DNA of 64,000 bases from Planoprotostelium fungivorum (Eukaryota > Evosea > Variosea > Cavosteliida > Cavosteliaceae). This document shows positions 1-12,633 of this stretch, in pieces. The position numbers and the translations under genes are program-made. The stretch covers positions 124,001 through 188,000 of the forward strand of contig MDYQ01000007.1 of assembly GCA_003024175.1 (NCBI GenBank), written 5' to 3'. A model generated the notes under the pieces. It was not told the origin of the DNA. It saw only the letters and a program-made list of their open reading frames with translations, and ran no database searches. Numbering within the stretch: position 1 is the first letter of the stretch; every line of letters starts with the position of its first letter.

Positions 1-1872
1 GGTTTGTCAATCACAATGGTTGACTATCATACATCACCCCTGATTTCTCTCATTCACCGATCGTCACACAGGTCTCCAGACAACAATTAAAATCGGAGGA
101 GATGCGAGGAGTGTCATCGTCCTCTGTAACATGGACGGCATCTTCAACCCAGAGGTCCGTTTCGACACTCCTCATCTTCTCATTTGTCCATTAGATCGTC
201 ACTGTCTCCAGAGAGGTTAAACCCCAAGGCCAACTCATCCACTCATCCATCGATATCGGAGGTTGGAAGTACAAAGTCATCCGCTACAGCTACGTTCCCA
301 TCGTAGAGAAAAAGCTCTACTCAGACGACCAATTCACAAATACTCTGCCACAACCACCACCCTTACCTCTATATGATTCCGACGGGTACAATACTGAATC
401 AGAGAGTGAGCGTTGTAGATCGATTTCTTCTGAATTTTGCCAGAGCCCAGTGAGTGGACTCTTATGAAGTGGTGAGCGGTCATTGTCAGAATGTCACTCA
501 ACTCTCTCAGGCACTTGTCAGAGTACGAGTTAGAGTCTTTCCTGGAAAAATGGTGCAGCGATGAGACCAACAAAGCCATATCAGAGAGTCTAAAGAACAC
601 GGCCATCAAGACCTTCAAGATATCACCTAAAGTGATCGCGTTCATCATGTCGATGCATCGATGGTGATGATGACACGACTTAGATATTCGACAATGTCCT
701 GGGGAGAGTGAAGAAGAATCTGGAGAAGAAAGCACAGGCGCAGGAGGCAGCGAGACAGGCTGCCATCAACAATGCCTTGAAGAAGATGTGAGAGATGACC
801 AATTCGATGGAAGCTGACCCGTGGAGGCAACCCAACTCCATCACGTCGACGCGAGTCTGTGCTTGTTGCATGGTCAAGGGAAGTTCTTACTGGAGAACCG
901 GTTTAGATGGAACCACAAGCTATTGTAACGTACGTACAACCTTCATCTCATACGATCGACATCATCACGATCACGTCATCACGATCACATCATCATCGCA
1001 ACGTTCACCATGGACGATGAGACACACGCTGATAGAAGAGACAGAGTTGTGGAGTGAGATTCTATCGATTCTGCAGGAAACATCGACTGGCATTCGACAA
1101 CCGAACCAACTACGAGAAGGATCCGTATGTCCTCAAACTGTGGAACGTGAGTCTCTCTCCTCTTCTCTTCTCACATCAACAGGAAGCCAATACCACCCTC
1201 ATCGGCAAGTTCAAGACCCATTCACCACCACTGAAGGTGAAGAACACACACAGACACCTCTGACACGAACAGGAGTACAAAGAGAAGGTGCAGAACCCTT
1301 CAGAGTGCCCAGAGACTCCCTCGGTCTCGTCAGAAGACAAGATGCAGAGCGGTTTAGAATGTTTGGAGACTACCTCATCAGAAGACAAGAAGCAGAGTGC
1401 TTTAGAATGCCCGAAGACTCTCTCGGCCTCGTCAGAGGACAAGAAGCAGAGCGGTTCGGAATGTGCAGAGACTCTTTCACATCCAACAGAGGAGGCCTCA
1501 CCATCGGTCGAGATGAAAGACGTCGCCTCACCACACAAGATGGAACCGAAGAAGCATGAGATGCCACAAGGACTTCCACCCACAATGATACAGACGACAC
1601 AGCCACAACCGATGCAAGTGGAAGAGGAGAAGCGGGGAGATCGAAATGGAGAGGAGCCGATGTCGCAGGAGAAGGATGCAGTCTCCTCTACGAGACCTCT
1701 CTTTCAATTTAGTTCACCCAAATCTCCCCACTCTCCGGGAAGACATGTGATGATGAAGACGTCCAATGGCTGGGAGATGAACCCAATCCAAACGACACCC
1801 ACATTACGTCCGGCATTACCCTTTGGACACTTTCAAAAGGAAGAGATGGATGTGAAAGAGGGTGTCACATGA
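1..1872 (+). CDS. Hypothetical protein with C-terminal Ser/Glu-rich repeats (5' end outside window)
   Basis: No family recognised. The coding sequence is already running at the window start, with a plausible acceptor near 71, and continues through about nine short introns to the TGA at 1870-1872. The N-terminal part has an ordered look, with GGWKYKVIRYSYVPIVEKK near 265-315. A Lys/Gln/Ala-rich helical segment follows (VKKNLEKKAQAQEAARQAA, about 700-770). The region 1270-1500 encodes three to four degenerate repeats of the form ED-KKQS-x-x-EC-x-ETLS, which suggests recent in-frame expansion. The tail is polar, Pro/Ser/Met-rich and probably disordered. The intron at about 406-444 starts GTGAG and then carries CGTTGTAGAT (411-420), the word discussed in the findings. 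The reading frame is convincing; the function is unknown. Confidence 0.55.
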
Positions 1873-2203
1873 CCCTGTCTGGGATGATCGGAGGAATGAA
1901 GGTTTTGTCTATAGAGGGAAGGTGTCTTCTTTTTCCAAGTTTTGAACGAATGAAACGGTTGTAAGAGAATAAAACGTTGAAAGCGGATGAAACACCAGCA
2001 CCATCTCGATGGAAAACCCCATAGAAGGTGAGGAGGCGGAATATATAGGTGGACTATGAAGAGGTCTGAAGATATGCAAGTTGTCAGCGCGACGGATTCA
2101 GTGGTCGGCCTCAAGATGGTGCACGAAACATCACCACAAAAGAACCAGAAGGATATAAAAATGGATTCCAATCGATTTGGAGAAGAGAGTAGGGTGAGTT
2201 GGC

Positions 2204-3012
2204 ATGATCGCCCACATTAGAACTGATAGAGGTGCTCGTCAGAGGCACACAACTGCCATCAATGTAGATACAAACGAATTGACGAATCCAAATAACTTAT
2301 TGCCACGAATCGTGCACAGTGGAACCTCAATGAAAGGTGGTCTCGTCTACGTGGGATATGGTGCAGGAGCAAGTATGCTCGATGCAGACCGCACGATGCT
2401 TCCATCAGGTGAGATCACATGAGTATCATTGTCGTCCTAACATTTACAAAGGCATCGACATCAATGTGAAGAAGAATTTTTACGGTGAAGCGGTAAAGAG
2501 AACATCTGCCGCACCCATCAAAGTGAGTCGGATCGTGTTGTTTTGTCAATTATGTGATGCATCAATGTGACAATCTGAGACGAAGAAAAGGACGCCATAG
2601 CTGCCCCCAGGAAGGGAGGCATGATTCCAGGAAAAGTCAGTTCCATCATGAAACCTCGTCCAACTCGTCCCCCATCATCACCTCGTGCTCCCATCAAGGT
2701 ATTCATCTACAACGAGCCATCTCCCCATATTCACCCACACAGGTCTCCTCTCCTTCTTCCCCCAGCCTGAGGAAAGTCTCATCTACAACGCCCAGAAAAT
2801 CCAATGGAACGATGACGAATCAACCACCACCGCCACAGCAGGTCCCCCTGCCTCCACCCATTCAGCCACCGGTGAACATCGTCTCATCTACAACGCCCAA
2901 GCCGAGCACCAAGCAGCCTCATACGGTGACGACACCCCCCTCAGCCTTCGGTCTACAACAGCATCGTCAAGGTAACGAGCAGAGGGCCCTCACGCTGACG
3001 TCGAAACCGTGA
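2204..3012 (+). CDS. Hypothetical Pro/Ser/Thr-rich protein
   Basis: Five exons can be joined in frame from ATG 2204 to the TGA at 3010-3012. Introns lie near 2410-2451, 2524-2588 and 2700-2744. The N-terminal half has a short ordered segment (GGLVYVGYGAGASMLDADR). The C-terminal half is basic and Pro/Ser-rich, with runs such as PRPTRPPSSPRAP and PPPPQQVPLPPPIQPP, typical of a disordered scaffold or SH3/WW ligand. Two near-identical VSSTTP peptides (nt 2776-2795 and 2881-2900) are both encoded by CATCTACAACG, which is also present in the preceding intron at 2704-2714. The start could be slightly upstream, because an ATG at 2161 precedes a possible 27-nt intron, but that join does not keep frame. 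No homologue recognised. Confidence 0.6.
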
Positions 3013-3129
3013 GACATCTCGTTCGACCGCAGAATTAATGGAGATACAGCTCCATCATATCGGCGGAGGTGGGAATTCCCAGGAAACCGGAGGTGAACGC
3101 AAAACCCTGAATCCGTCTCACGTGACCAG

Positions 3130-4144
3130 ATGTTTGTACTGCAATTCATCTTGAAGAATCTTCTCATCGATGCCCCCGCCACATTTCTAGGACAATTGAG
3201 ATATTCCATCGATTTCGAAGGCAATCTAGACCTCACTCGCTCTCTCGGTAAACAATCCCTCCCCGCCTTCATCATCGACCATCATCACCTCTTCGGTCAA
3301 CCTCCGGAGGACATCAACACCCCACATTGTATAGACAAGGTTCGAACGAGACGATCTACCTCATCTCATCAGGACAGATCATCACATTGGCCCAAGTCAT
3401 CATCGTTCGTCCTTCGAATAGTACGGCGACCACTCTGAAGAGGATATTGAAAGAACTGGAGGACGGTATCATAGCCATGTACATACCCACAGACTACGGG
3501 AGTACATCTGAAGGTGAAATTTCATACAGATTTCTGTGAGGGAGGGTCACAGAGATAGGGGCGTGGCTGGCAGCATCATCACAACCGCACTGCATCACGG
3601 TAGTTAACGAGACATCAAGCGACAGTTGGTCGTGGTACATCTGGATAAAAGTTGGCGGGAACCGACTCGTCACCTACCCCAAGGTGAGACCGCGTTGCCT
3701 CGTTGTAGTCCGACGTTCTGACAGGTACCATCCGATCCAACTCCACTGCCCCTGAGGATCATCTTAGAGAGAAGCCTTCTGGACATGTATTGGACATCAC
3801 AGAAGGATCTAACCAACATCCTCTTTTCAAAGATACAGACCAACCACAACCCCAACGTCAGTCCATTCATGAACGCATCAGAGAAGAACGGTGGGGATCA
3901 TCAGCCTAGTGAATGGGACTGAGAGTGGACAGTGAATGGACAGGCGAGCACTGTGAAGGGAGCGATGGATGTATTGAAACAGATGAGGGTGGTGGTTGGG
4001 CAACTTCCACAAGGAGAACAGAGGAACTGCCTTGAAGAGTTGATGAGACAGCAGGAAGGTCTTCTGGTAGGTTTATCACAGAAGAGAAAAGTGGAAGTGA
4101 CTTCAGAGTCACCGGCCAAGCGGAATAAAGTAATCAAATTGTAA
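3130..4144 (+). CDS. Hypothetical protein, basic C-terminus
   Basis: The model joins exons from ATG 3130 (FVLQFILKNLLID) to the TAA at 4142-4144. The first intron is long for this window (about 3248-3341). Later introns are near 3512-3550 and 3685-3723 (GTGAG, with the variant CGTTGTAGTC inside). A very short 24-nt intron (3909-3932) is needed to join the last exon in frame. The last exon encodes a helical segment (MDVLKQMRVVVGQL) and ends in a Lys/Arg-rich tail (SPAKRNKVIKL) that could be a nuclear localisation signal. No known domain recognised. If the 24-nt intron is not real, the protein ends at the TGA near 3920 and the last exon belongs elsewhere. Confidence 0.5.
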
Positions 4145-4531
4145 CCTCTGTGAATATCCTTCGACTTGAGGTGACATCGAGAGGAAGAGCTCTGTCATTT
4201 GAAGATATACGAATAGCTCCTGTGCTAGTGTACAACAATATTGTCGTCAGGAAGAACAGGAACTGTAGTCACGTGTAAGAAGAGAATAGCTAGATTATTG
4301 ATTGTCCTTGTCCTTCTCCTTTCCAGCTTCATATCGATCTTACAGAGTCCCTCTTGACTTAGCGAGTGAATATCGTACAGAAGGGCTGTGTTGGATGCCA
4401 CTCATGTGTGAAAGAGTCCAGCAGCACGAAGAACGCCACTCCTCTTGCTCGCTGAAGAGATGGTTGTAGATGGACATGCAATCTAGGGATTTTGTACGTC
4501 AGACGGCAAGCGAAAGCATATCGGAGGCACG
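4145..4531. other. Intergenic region
   Basis: This 387-bp gap separates two + strand genes. No convincing open frame, tRNA fold or repeat was seen. It should contain the 3' end of the upstream gene and the promoter of the lipid-transfer gene. No clear TATA box was identified. Confidence 0.5.
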
Positions 4532-7500
4532 ATGGAGAGCATTGTGACTAAGATGCTGAGGAAATACCTCAGCCTCTTCATCAACAACTTTTCGAAAGAC
4601 AACTTTAATCTCTCCATCATGAAAGGCCGTGGCGAATACAGAAATCTGGGTGGGTCACAATAGAAAAGATGAAATAGTCTAAATTCCATCGTAGAATTGA
4701 ACAACCAAGTCATACAAGAAGTTCTATGGATTCCAACCAATCTTACCGTTCAGAAAGCCACGTGCAACCTTCTAAACATCAATGTGAGCCCTTTCGACTG
4801 CTATATTCCTCGTGTGATGTTCGAACAGGTCCATTGGACTAAATTGTCGAGCGTGCCCATTGTCATTTCTCTTGACAGAGTCGAATTTTATGTCTCCGAA
4901 CCAGTCGATATCACAGCCATGCCTTCTATTCTGTCCGACATGAAGTCGTGAGTGATCTTACCACATACACAAGAGACCTTCCTCTCAACTTTGACATCTC
5001 ACGTCGTATTCATCTCTCTGAAGAAGACAATATCCTATGTCACTATTCCACTGTGTTCGTATAAGAACCTAATCATCCATCCAGATCAGGTGGAGTGAGC
5101 ATGTCACAGAGAGAGATCTTGATGGGTGTCACCATCGAGATCAACGAGATCATCATCAAAGTCCAGACACAACCCCCCAAAGACAAGATCAACTGGAACC
5201 CCCAACTACACATCAACATGAAGAAGATCCTCGTCCAATCCACCAACGCCGCCGGCGAGGTCATCTTCCTTCCATCTCCTCCCCTGACTCATCCCAGGTC
5301 GTCGAATTATCCAAAACTCGCGTTGTAGATCCCAAAGACCCCACCACCCTGCACCTCTTCAAATCCATACAAGTCACCTCCGCTTCTGCCTGGGTGGACG
5401 CAGAGAACGGAAGACAGATTCCCATCATCTACGAGAGCCCCCTCACCGTAGCGGTGCGTCCTCGCCTCGTTGTAGATTGACCCCTCCAGCTACGCTCCCG
5501 CTTCCACGTCACCTCTGGTGCCTGGTTGGGTGGTGAGACCGAAGTGACCTACGACAATTTGAGATTTGCGGTGGACACGCAGCAGTACGATGTCCTCTCT
5601 GGTTTCATCAGCAGCTTGAAGAACTGCATGGCCAGACCCGTCCCCGAGGGTCAACCGAAAGAGCTGAACGATGTCCCCGTCTCTACCGTTCCCGCCAAAG
5701 CCAACGCTCCCGCCACCGCGGCCACCACGGAGGAGTACGAGTGGGTGACGTGTGATGACGTCATCAGCTGAAACGTGCAGGACGGCCCTCAAGTTCGTCG
5801 TGAGGAATTGGAATTTCATGCTGCAGAGTGAGACGAAGGGGGTGGGACTTCACGGCACCCACTTTGCCATCCATTTGAATAGTTCGAGGAAGATCCACCC
5901 CGAAACGAAACGTCCTGAATATCACACCCACTTTGGGGTGAGCCATCTACAACGAGACATCACGCTCACATTGAACAGATCGAAGCACCGGACATTCACT
6001 TTGAAAATCTAGACGGAGGAAAGGGCGTCGGGCTCCTCACGAGCTCCCACGTAGATTCTGCGGAAGATTCCGCTAGGCTGTTGTCCATCGGTTTCGATTG
6101 GGTGACTCAGCCTCAGCCAGATTCAACCTGGATCACATCCCGTGTGGGTGCCACACTACAACTGTCTGGCATGCAGATCTTATTGGACAATGATCTGTGG
6201 GAATCCTCTTACTCTTTCTTGGTCGACAAGCAGTCCCAATTGATCGCACCAAATTCTCCCGCGCCAGACTCAACCGCACCGGCCAAGGATGTACCTTCTG
6301 GTGGAGGGTGAGGGGATACGTAGGGTACGTATCGACGTGTGACAGGAGAGTGGCGGACGTGAAGAAGAGTCTGGCGGAACTGAAGGACCTGAACGATGCT
6401 AAGGTCACCATCGAAGCCTCTAACATTGTTCTCCTCTTACCCCCCAACAAGGCACCCGTACCCGAAGTACTGGGAAAGAACTACCAGAACAAGGTATGCC
6501 TCGTCGTAGAACGATGTTTTCCGACGAAATTTCCAGGGATTACGTTTCTCCTTCGGTCGAGTCTATTTGTCGAACGAGCCCAAGTGGGAAGTCATTCCTC
6601 CACTGCAGGACAAGATGAAAGATTTCTTCGAATCATTAAAGACTCCATCAGACGAAGAGGCAGAGTTGCAGGAGCAGAAGCAAGTGTTAGAGAGGGTACA
6701 GAAGTTCTCCAATCAGAAGGGATCCCAGATGTCCAGGATATCCGCCCAGGTAGAATTCCGAGATTTTTCTGACACTTTTCTGAGAAAATTCAGGCGGCAG
6801 ATCCTCTGACCCCCACCCTGGAGAGAAAGGAAGGGGCTCCACCCATTCCCTCTCGAGCTACAGACAGTCCATCTACAAATCCTTCTCGTTCCGAGGCACC
6901 TCCGGTACCTCAAAGGAGAAGACCCTCACTGGAAGATGTCGTACCTGCTTCTTACGTTACCACGGCAACCAACGCCAGGGAGACCTTGGAGAAAATTTCC
7001 TCGAAATTTCACGCGGATTCGGTGTACAAGGTCGAGGTGGGTTTCATCGTGATGAAGGGATGAGTACTGATACGTACAGTTTGACTTCACACAAGTGGGT
7101 GTAGATTTCGTTGATTTCTCTGCAAAGGAAGTCAAGACTGCCGTAAGAGAAAATATCTTCCACGCTGATGGTATCCAACTCTTTGCTCGATACCAACACC
7201 AAGACAACTCGGTGAAATTTCGAGTTACGTACCACCATCTGAACAATTCCAGGGAAATTCCGCCGTCGAAGTGGTCATCGTCGGGCTGGATGAGCTATTA
7301 TTAGACGTCAACGTACAGCAATTGTACCACTCTTCCCAGTTGGTCCAAAACTTCCACCACAGGGCCCAGGGAACCCCCATCCCTTCTCCATCCGTTCCCA
7401 AGCCTTCCCCCAAGCCCGCCGGAAATTCCGCGGAAACCTCCGAGGGCAAATTACCCGACGTGGAGGCCGTTGTAGAATCAACGATTGAGAAACTGAAGAA

Positions 7501-8987
7501 GAAGATGGACGAGAAGGCAGATTACATCCAAGGTGTCGACGTAGACAAGATCGATGGTATGATCGATGTGGAGTACATCAGCTCCGCCGGTCAGTACATC
7601 CGAGACATCTCTTCTAGAGTCAAAGACATCATGGCCACGTATCCTTCATCACTACCCCCTCTCCCATTCTTTCCACCTTGACCGTTGTAGATCGCACTTA
7701 TCGTTCATCATACAGATCAATCGAGTGTTCTTCAGCGTACCTCTCAAAGCATTCGATGGCCTAGACAAACCACACGAGTACGTGAGAAACATCACAGACT
7801 CCACCAAACAACTCGAAATCTCCCGCGTCACTTCCTTTGGTTTCGATATCATCGAATTGGGCGTGCACTACGAGCCAAGACGACAGACCTTCGTCTTCCG
7901 GGAGAAAGGCCTGCAGGTGAGCCGTCTACAACGATGTAGATTGACTCGATCAGACGAAAGACTGGCAGACCAGCCCGGGATCATCCATGACCGTCACACC
8001 GGCACCCGTTACCCCGAGGCACATCAGCCGCGTCTTCAAATTAGATGCAAAGAGAGACTTCAATCTGAGCGTGTATGGAGACAGAAAGTTTGATGGAGAG
8101 AGGGGAGACACAAAGGTACACGTCCAACTGCGAGATTTTCAGATCTACCTGCAGAGTGAGAAGGCAAAGGAGAAGGTGAAGGGAGAGAGTGTGGTCGATC
8201 GAATGTCCAACTTGGCCACGGCAGAGAACTTGGAAGGGTGAGAACGAATGGAGGAGAATCGTGACCGAGTGTCACAGGGTGCAGAATGCAGCGGGAGAGA
8301 AGGCCTTGGTGATGAAGGAGAAGGCGAACGACCTGAAGGAGAAGGCGTTGGAGCTGAAGGAACAGTATGACAACAGCCACATGGGCCTGCCTTACGTCCA
8401 AAAGTTGATTCAAGATGCAGTCGAATGGTTCGATTCGAGGCGCGAGACCTTCACGAAAAAGTTTGAAGAGGTGAAGTCCACTCCTCCCCTCCCTCTGAAT
8501 CCAAACAGGTGAGAAGCAAGGTAGAACAGAAGAAGGACTCCATCAGTGGAGAGATCGCAGAGTTCTCCATGCCTTCTTCTTCTCCGGGAGGTGAGAGTAG
8601 GAGACGATCTTCCTCACTGAAAGACATTCAGAGTTGAGATGGGAGATGGAAATGGATGACGTAGAGGTCAGAATGATCTCGGGAGACAATTCGACGAGAC
8701 CCCACGCTGCCGTCAAGTTGAGCAACCGAAAGCAGAGGAGACAGGTGGTGGACTCCCACTTGGAACTGTTGAGGAAGGTGGAGCAGCTGGAGGAGCAAGT
8801 GAAGGCACAGCACGAGGTGGTGTCCAAGGCGGCAGGTGAGAGGGGGGGGAGGGAAGGAGAGTGACGAGGAGCAGTGTGGGAGGAGAAGTACATTTCGGCC
8901 AAGGTGGAGCTGTCCACGGTGCAGATGCAGATGTTAGATATGGAGAGGGAGTACGAGAACCTCAGATTCAAGGTTGGTATGAAATAA
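4532..8987 (+). CDS. Bridge-like lipid transfer protein, BLTP3 (UHRF1BP1/SHIP164) family
   Basis: The N-terminus matches the chorein-type start of UHRF1BP1/SHIP164. A helical MLRKYLSLFINNFSKDNFNLS stretch is followed by GRGEYRNLELNN and then WTKLSSVPIVISLDRVEFY, which corresponds to WTKLKTHPICLSLDKV in the animal proteins. A later REILMGVTIEINEIIIKVQTQ/INWNPQ segment matches the next beta-repeat. The protein ends in a coiled coil (KVELSTVQMQMLDMEREYE), as SHIP164 does. About 17 exons give roughly 1,200 residues, close to the family's 1,400. These proteins form a long hydrophobic groove carrying lipids between membranes at contact sites and on endosomal vesicles. The TAA at 8985-8987 overlaps an AATAAA poly(A) signal. 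Introns at 5940-5981, 7917-7953 and 7640-7711 carry the ATCTACAACG/CGTTGTAGAT word. Family assignment is secure; exon borders are approximate. Confidence 0.85.
7923..7942. repeat. Intron palindrome, near-perfect copy
   Basis: CGTCTACAACGATGTAGATT lies in a 37-nt intron of the lipid-transfer gene. Two half-sites face each other with two departures from symmetry, and the element occupies more than half of the intron. Confidence 0.85.
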
Positions 8988-9027
8988 AACAGTCCGTGAT
9001 GATGCATCGATGAGATTACAGTGTTGT

Positions 9028-11951
9028 TTATTTTCTGTCGGGTATCGGACTCGGTTTGTGTGTTAATTGGGGTGCGCTGTCTGCCCTGTCCACTGCGCTG
9101 TGTACGTGTTGTCCGATATTCCGTGGAAACTCTCCAGAGAGGGCGTTGTAGACGGACTCCGTGGGTTGAAGTACCGTCACCACAGAATTCTCTTGCTCGT
9201 AGTGGACTTCAGAACCATCGTCTCTCAGCATCGATGAGATTCCCAACGGAGGAGCCGACGGTGAAAATTCGCACAGTTCTAGGGTGTTACGTCGGGATAC
9301 GTCGGGGTTCGACGAGACGATGTTGGGTTGGAGACGAGCTGCGGGGGGTAGAAGATCCTTCGACTGCTCGTCATGAGCTCATGACGATGAGGATCTCTCA
9401 TCACCTTCAGCTTGGGTGAGTGTAACACGGGTGAAGCCTTCTTAGGGTATCGACTGACGGTGCTGATGTGTACGAGGTGCTTCCTCATCCCCACATCTTC
9501 ATGCTGTGCGAGAGACTGCCACGTCATCAGCTTGAGTCTAAAAATAGCCTTCACCTCGGGGAAGGTCGTCATCATCATCTCGTAGATTTCGCGGAAATTT
9601 GGACGATCGTCCGGATCATTCTGCCAGCATTGGAGGAGCAACTTGTACATCTCATCGGAGCATCTCGATGGCTGGGACAATCTGTGTCCCTGCTCCACGA
9701 TCATCGATTTGATCTGTCCGTTCTTGATGCCTTCGTAAGGAACTGTACAGGTCAGTTCATCTACAACGATGTAGATCGTGTACCCCTTCCCAAGGAGAAG
9801 ATTTCCCTGCAATAGGTGAGTGAGAGAAGGGAGAGATGGAATTTACCATAATGAAACACCAAAGGACCACACGTCGCTCTGTGCGCAGCTCTCCATGTCA
9901 CACAGTACCTAGAGGGTGAGGAGAGAATAAAATAGAATAAATCATTTTCACCTCGGGGGCGGCCCATTTGTAGGGTATCTCTCTGCTGGTGGTCCTGTAG
10001 ATCTTACCATGTCGACTCATGCCGAAATCTGAAATCTGATCGAAATTTCAATCCCGTATACATATCTCCCCTCTCACCTTCACGCGAAGCTGTGAGTCTA
10101 ATAATAGATTCCTTGCCGCCAGATCTCTGTAGAAGGTCAAAATAAATTGAAATAAATGATGACGTTCACCTGTGGATGACACCTTGGGATTGTAGATAGA
10201 GCATTCCCTTGCACACGTCGAAAGCTGAAGAGATTGAGACATAGAAGGTGGCACGTGTGTCTCACCCATTCTCAGTAGATCGTAGTTGCTCAATCGATCT
10301 GCGTTGCTTCTCTTCCTCAAGAAGACATCTACAGCTCCGTTCTCGGCAAACTCGACCACCTGCACCCTCTTCAACTTGAAACTCGATATGTCTCTCACCA
10401 TGAACATGTTCAGCTCGGTAGCGTAGATACCGTATTGTCTCACGATATTTGGATGATTCAGATCACTGCATCCGTGAGTTTCAATGGAATGAGACGATCT
10501 ACAACGCTCACTGTAATAGAGCAATTTCGTCTCTCCACTTCCTACCGTCCACGTCATTTCCTTCCTTCTTGATCGTCTTCAGAGCCACCGTTGTACCGTT
10601 CCTGTCATTCGATTGTCATTCTGACGTGTACTTGACGTGTGTTGCTCACCATGTCCCGCGGTACACTTGACCAAAGTAGCCGTTACCGATGACTTCTCCG
10701 ATCTTGACGTCTGTCAGAATCGTCCCCTTCTCCTTCTTCTTTCCCTTCTTGATACCCCATCTGTCCATCCACTCAGTTCATCATGTTATCATCATCATCA
10801 TGTTCATCATCTTATCATCATCATCACCTCCAAGCGAGGTAGATAGCTAGTACCACACACAATACGAGCAACACTCCCGCTCCCACAGCAATACCAATGA
10901 TACCCCCGGTAGACAACATGGCACCCGTCGAATTGGTGAGCTGTTCCCTTCAGCTTCCTCTCCTCCTTCCTCCTCACCTTGTAGATGTGTCCGTCATCAC
11001 AGGCCCAAATGAAGGGAGAGTAACAGTCTGGGCCACACAAGAGAGTACCGTTGGGGCAGAGTTGGTAGGTGGCACTGTCGCCCGAGCCAACCATCCAGCA
11101 GGTGTAATCTTTGCGAGAGTAACAAGGGCCGTTGCAGCAATCTAAGAAGGTGGGGCAGTTGCCTGATGGGAATGAGATGTTTGAGATGTATGAGATGTGT
11201 GAGGTGTATGAGGTGGGAGGAGCTCACAGTTTGGGTTGTTGGTGGTGCCGTTGGTTGGTGTGGCGACGGCTAAAGAAGAGAAGGACGAACGGATGTGATT
11301 GGGAGTGCATTTGGGTGAAGAGTCGGTCGATGTAGAGTTACAGAAGGTACCCGGGGGGCAGCATGAGTACCTGTTTGGCAGGTGAGAAGGTGTGGAGACG
11401 TGAGATCGACTGACGTATCGTTGGCTGCACCACATACGGTGTGTTCGTTCGGGCAGACGACCCAGGAGTGGGCAGGCTCATCGTAACAGTTTGCTGGGTG
11501 AATTTAGAAGATGAATGGAACCTCTTCTCGCACCCGAGTTATCCAGGGAAGGATCATAGCATGCGCCGAAAGACTCGACGATAGTAGCTCCTGTATTTGT
11601 CAAGTTGTAAAATAGACCTGAGATCGTGTCATTCGAGAGACATTCTTGTACTTATCGCACCATTGCAAGGAGGTGAATTGCAACCACAGAAGGATTGAGA
11701 GGTTGAACAACATACTGCATAAGTTTCAGACTCGTGGCAAGTGTCAGAAGGGCCGCAGCAGCCACAGCATGGTGATGTTCGGTTGTTGAGAGAGAAATCA
11801 GATGAGCAGCGATTCAAACATTCCTCTCTCGAAATATCTTGAGCTCCCACACCGCATAGAATGATCAACACAAAAACACCTGTGAATCATTTCCATACCA
11901 TGAAGATCACATCTCAAACTCACATGCAGGCAGTCTATAAGAGGAGATCAT
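9028..11951 (-). CDS. Receptor tyrosine kinase with Cys-rich ectodomain
   Basis: Read on the minus strand, exon 1 begins with a signal peptide (MISSYRLPACVFVLIILCGVGA), its Cys codon split by the first intron. The ectodomain is Cys-rich with several CC pairs (CCGCCGP, YSCCPPGTFC) and N-glycosylation sites. One TM helix follows (GIIGIAVGAGVLLVLCVVLA, about 10850-10915). The kinase domain has a Gly loop GNGYFGQV, VALK, HRDLAARN (near 10095-10120), DFG and a C-lobe CWQNDPDDRPNF. HRDLAARN plus the C-lobe signature define a true tyrosine kinase rather than a TKL kinase. The tail is rich in Tyr, Ser and Pro and may be phosphorylated. About 13 introns; two carry the intron word (9758-9777, 10497-10506). 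The gene ends at the TAA at 9028-9030. Such receptors are known in Acanthamoeba but absent from Dictyostelium, which supports the lineage guess. Ligand unknown. Confidence 0.85.
9758..9777. repeat. Intron palindrome, near-perfect copy
   Basis: CATCTACAACGATGTAGATC lies inside the 41-nt intron that splits the kinase C-lobe of the minus-strand receptor tyrosine kinase gene (between GR and VPYEG). Confidence 0.85.
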
Positions 11952-12113
11952 ATTTCATTCGTTCGTACGTTCGTATAGAGGCGAGTTCTTTTCAGTGACG
12001 ATGGGTGTACGTTGTTGTCCCCCGGATGCTGTCTGTAGAAAGACACCGGAAATTCCGATTTTCTGTTCTGCTCTCAAGGCCAGCCTCTGTCTCTTTCAGG
12101 CCCTCCTTCCGTT

Positions 12114-12512
12114 GTGTTCTTATGCATTCTCCCCTCAGTTACTCTGTACACGACATATTTTTACCATCGTTACTCGTTCACTATCGAAGACAGTGAGAAT
12201 CAGTGCACAGAGGGGAGGAATGGTGGTCGTGATGACCACTCGTCTGTGTCGTTCTTCTCATCAGACGGACTCTTCCAACAGACGGCGAGAGTTTCGTACT
12301 TCGAGCTCGTACGAGGCCTCAAGGCTGACACTCTACTCACGAGCTCCTACTCAGATCCACGAGGCCGGGCCCTTTACCTGGTATATCGTCCTTCATGGTG
12401 CGTCTATCACTCTGTAGACACCCACACCATTAAACAGAGAGAAATGGTACAGCGAGATATCGCACGTGACATCTTGAGGCCGGATCGATTGAGACGGTGG
12501 GCGGATAATTGA
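12114..12512 (+). CDS. Doubtful small ORF
   Basis: A 132-codon open frame lies 160 bp from the divergent receptor kinase start. Its second half looks protein-like (QQTARVSYFELVRGLKAD, then a basic RDILRPDRLRRWADN end). A competing overlapping frame of similar length (about 12001-12417) starts with an ATG and a Cys-rich stretch. Splicing between the two is possible but no join is compelling. No family recognised; it may be non-coding. Confidence 0.3.
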   Translation: MFLCILPSVTLYTTYFYHRYSFTIEDSENQCTEGRNGGRDDHSSVSFFSSDGLFQQTARVSYFELVRGLKADTLLTSSYSDPRGRALYLVYRPSWCVYHSVDTHTIKQREMVQRDIARDILRPDRLRRWADN

Positions 12513-12633
12513 TCCGGATGAAAGAGAAAGTAATCCAATCGAAATCTCCGAAGGTTTTTGTAAGATCCCGCTTTAAAGCGCACAAACCGCACACAGCACG
12601 ATCACGAGAACACACGCACTACCACGATATCAA

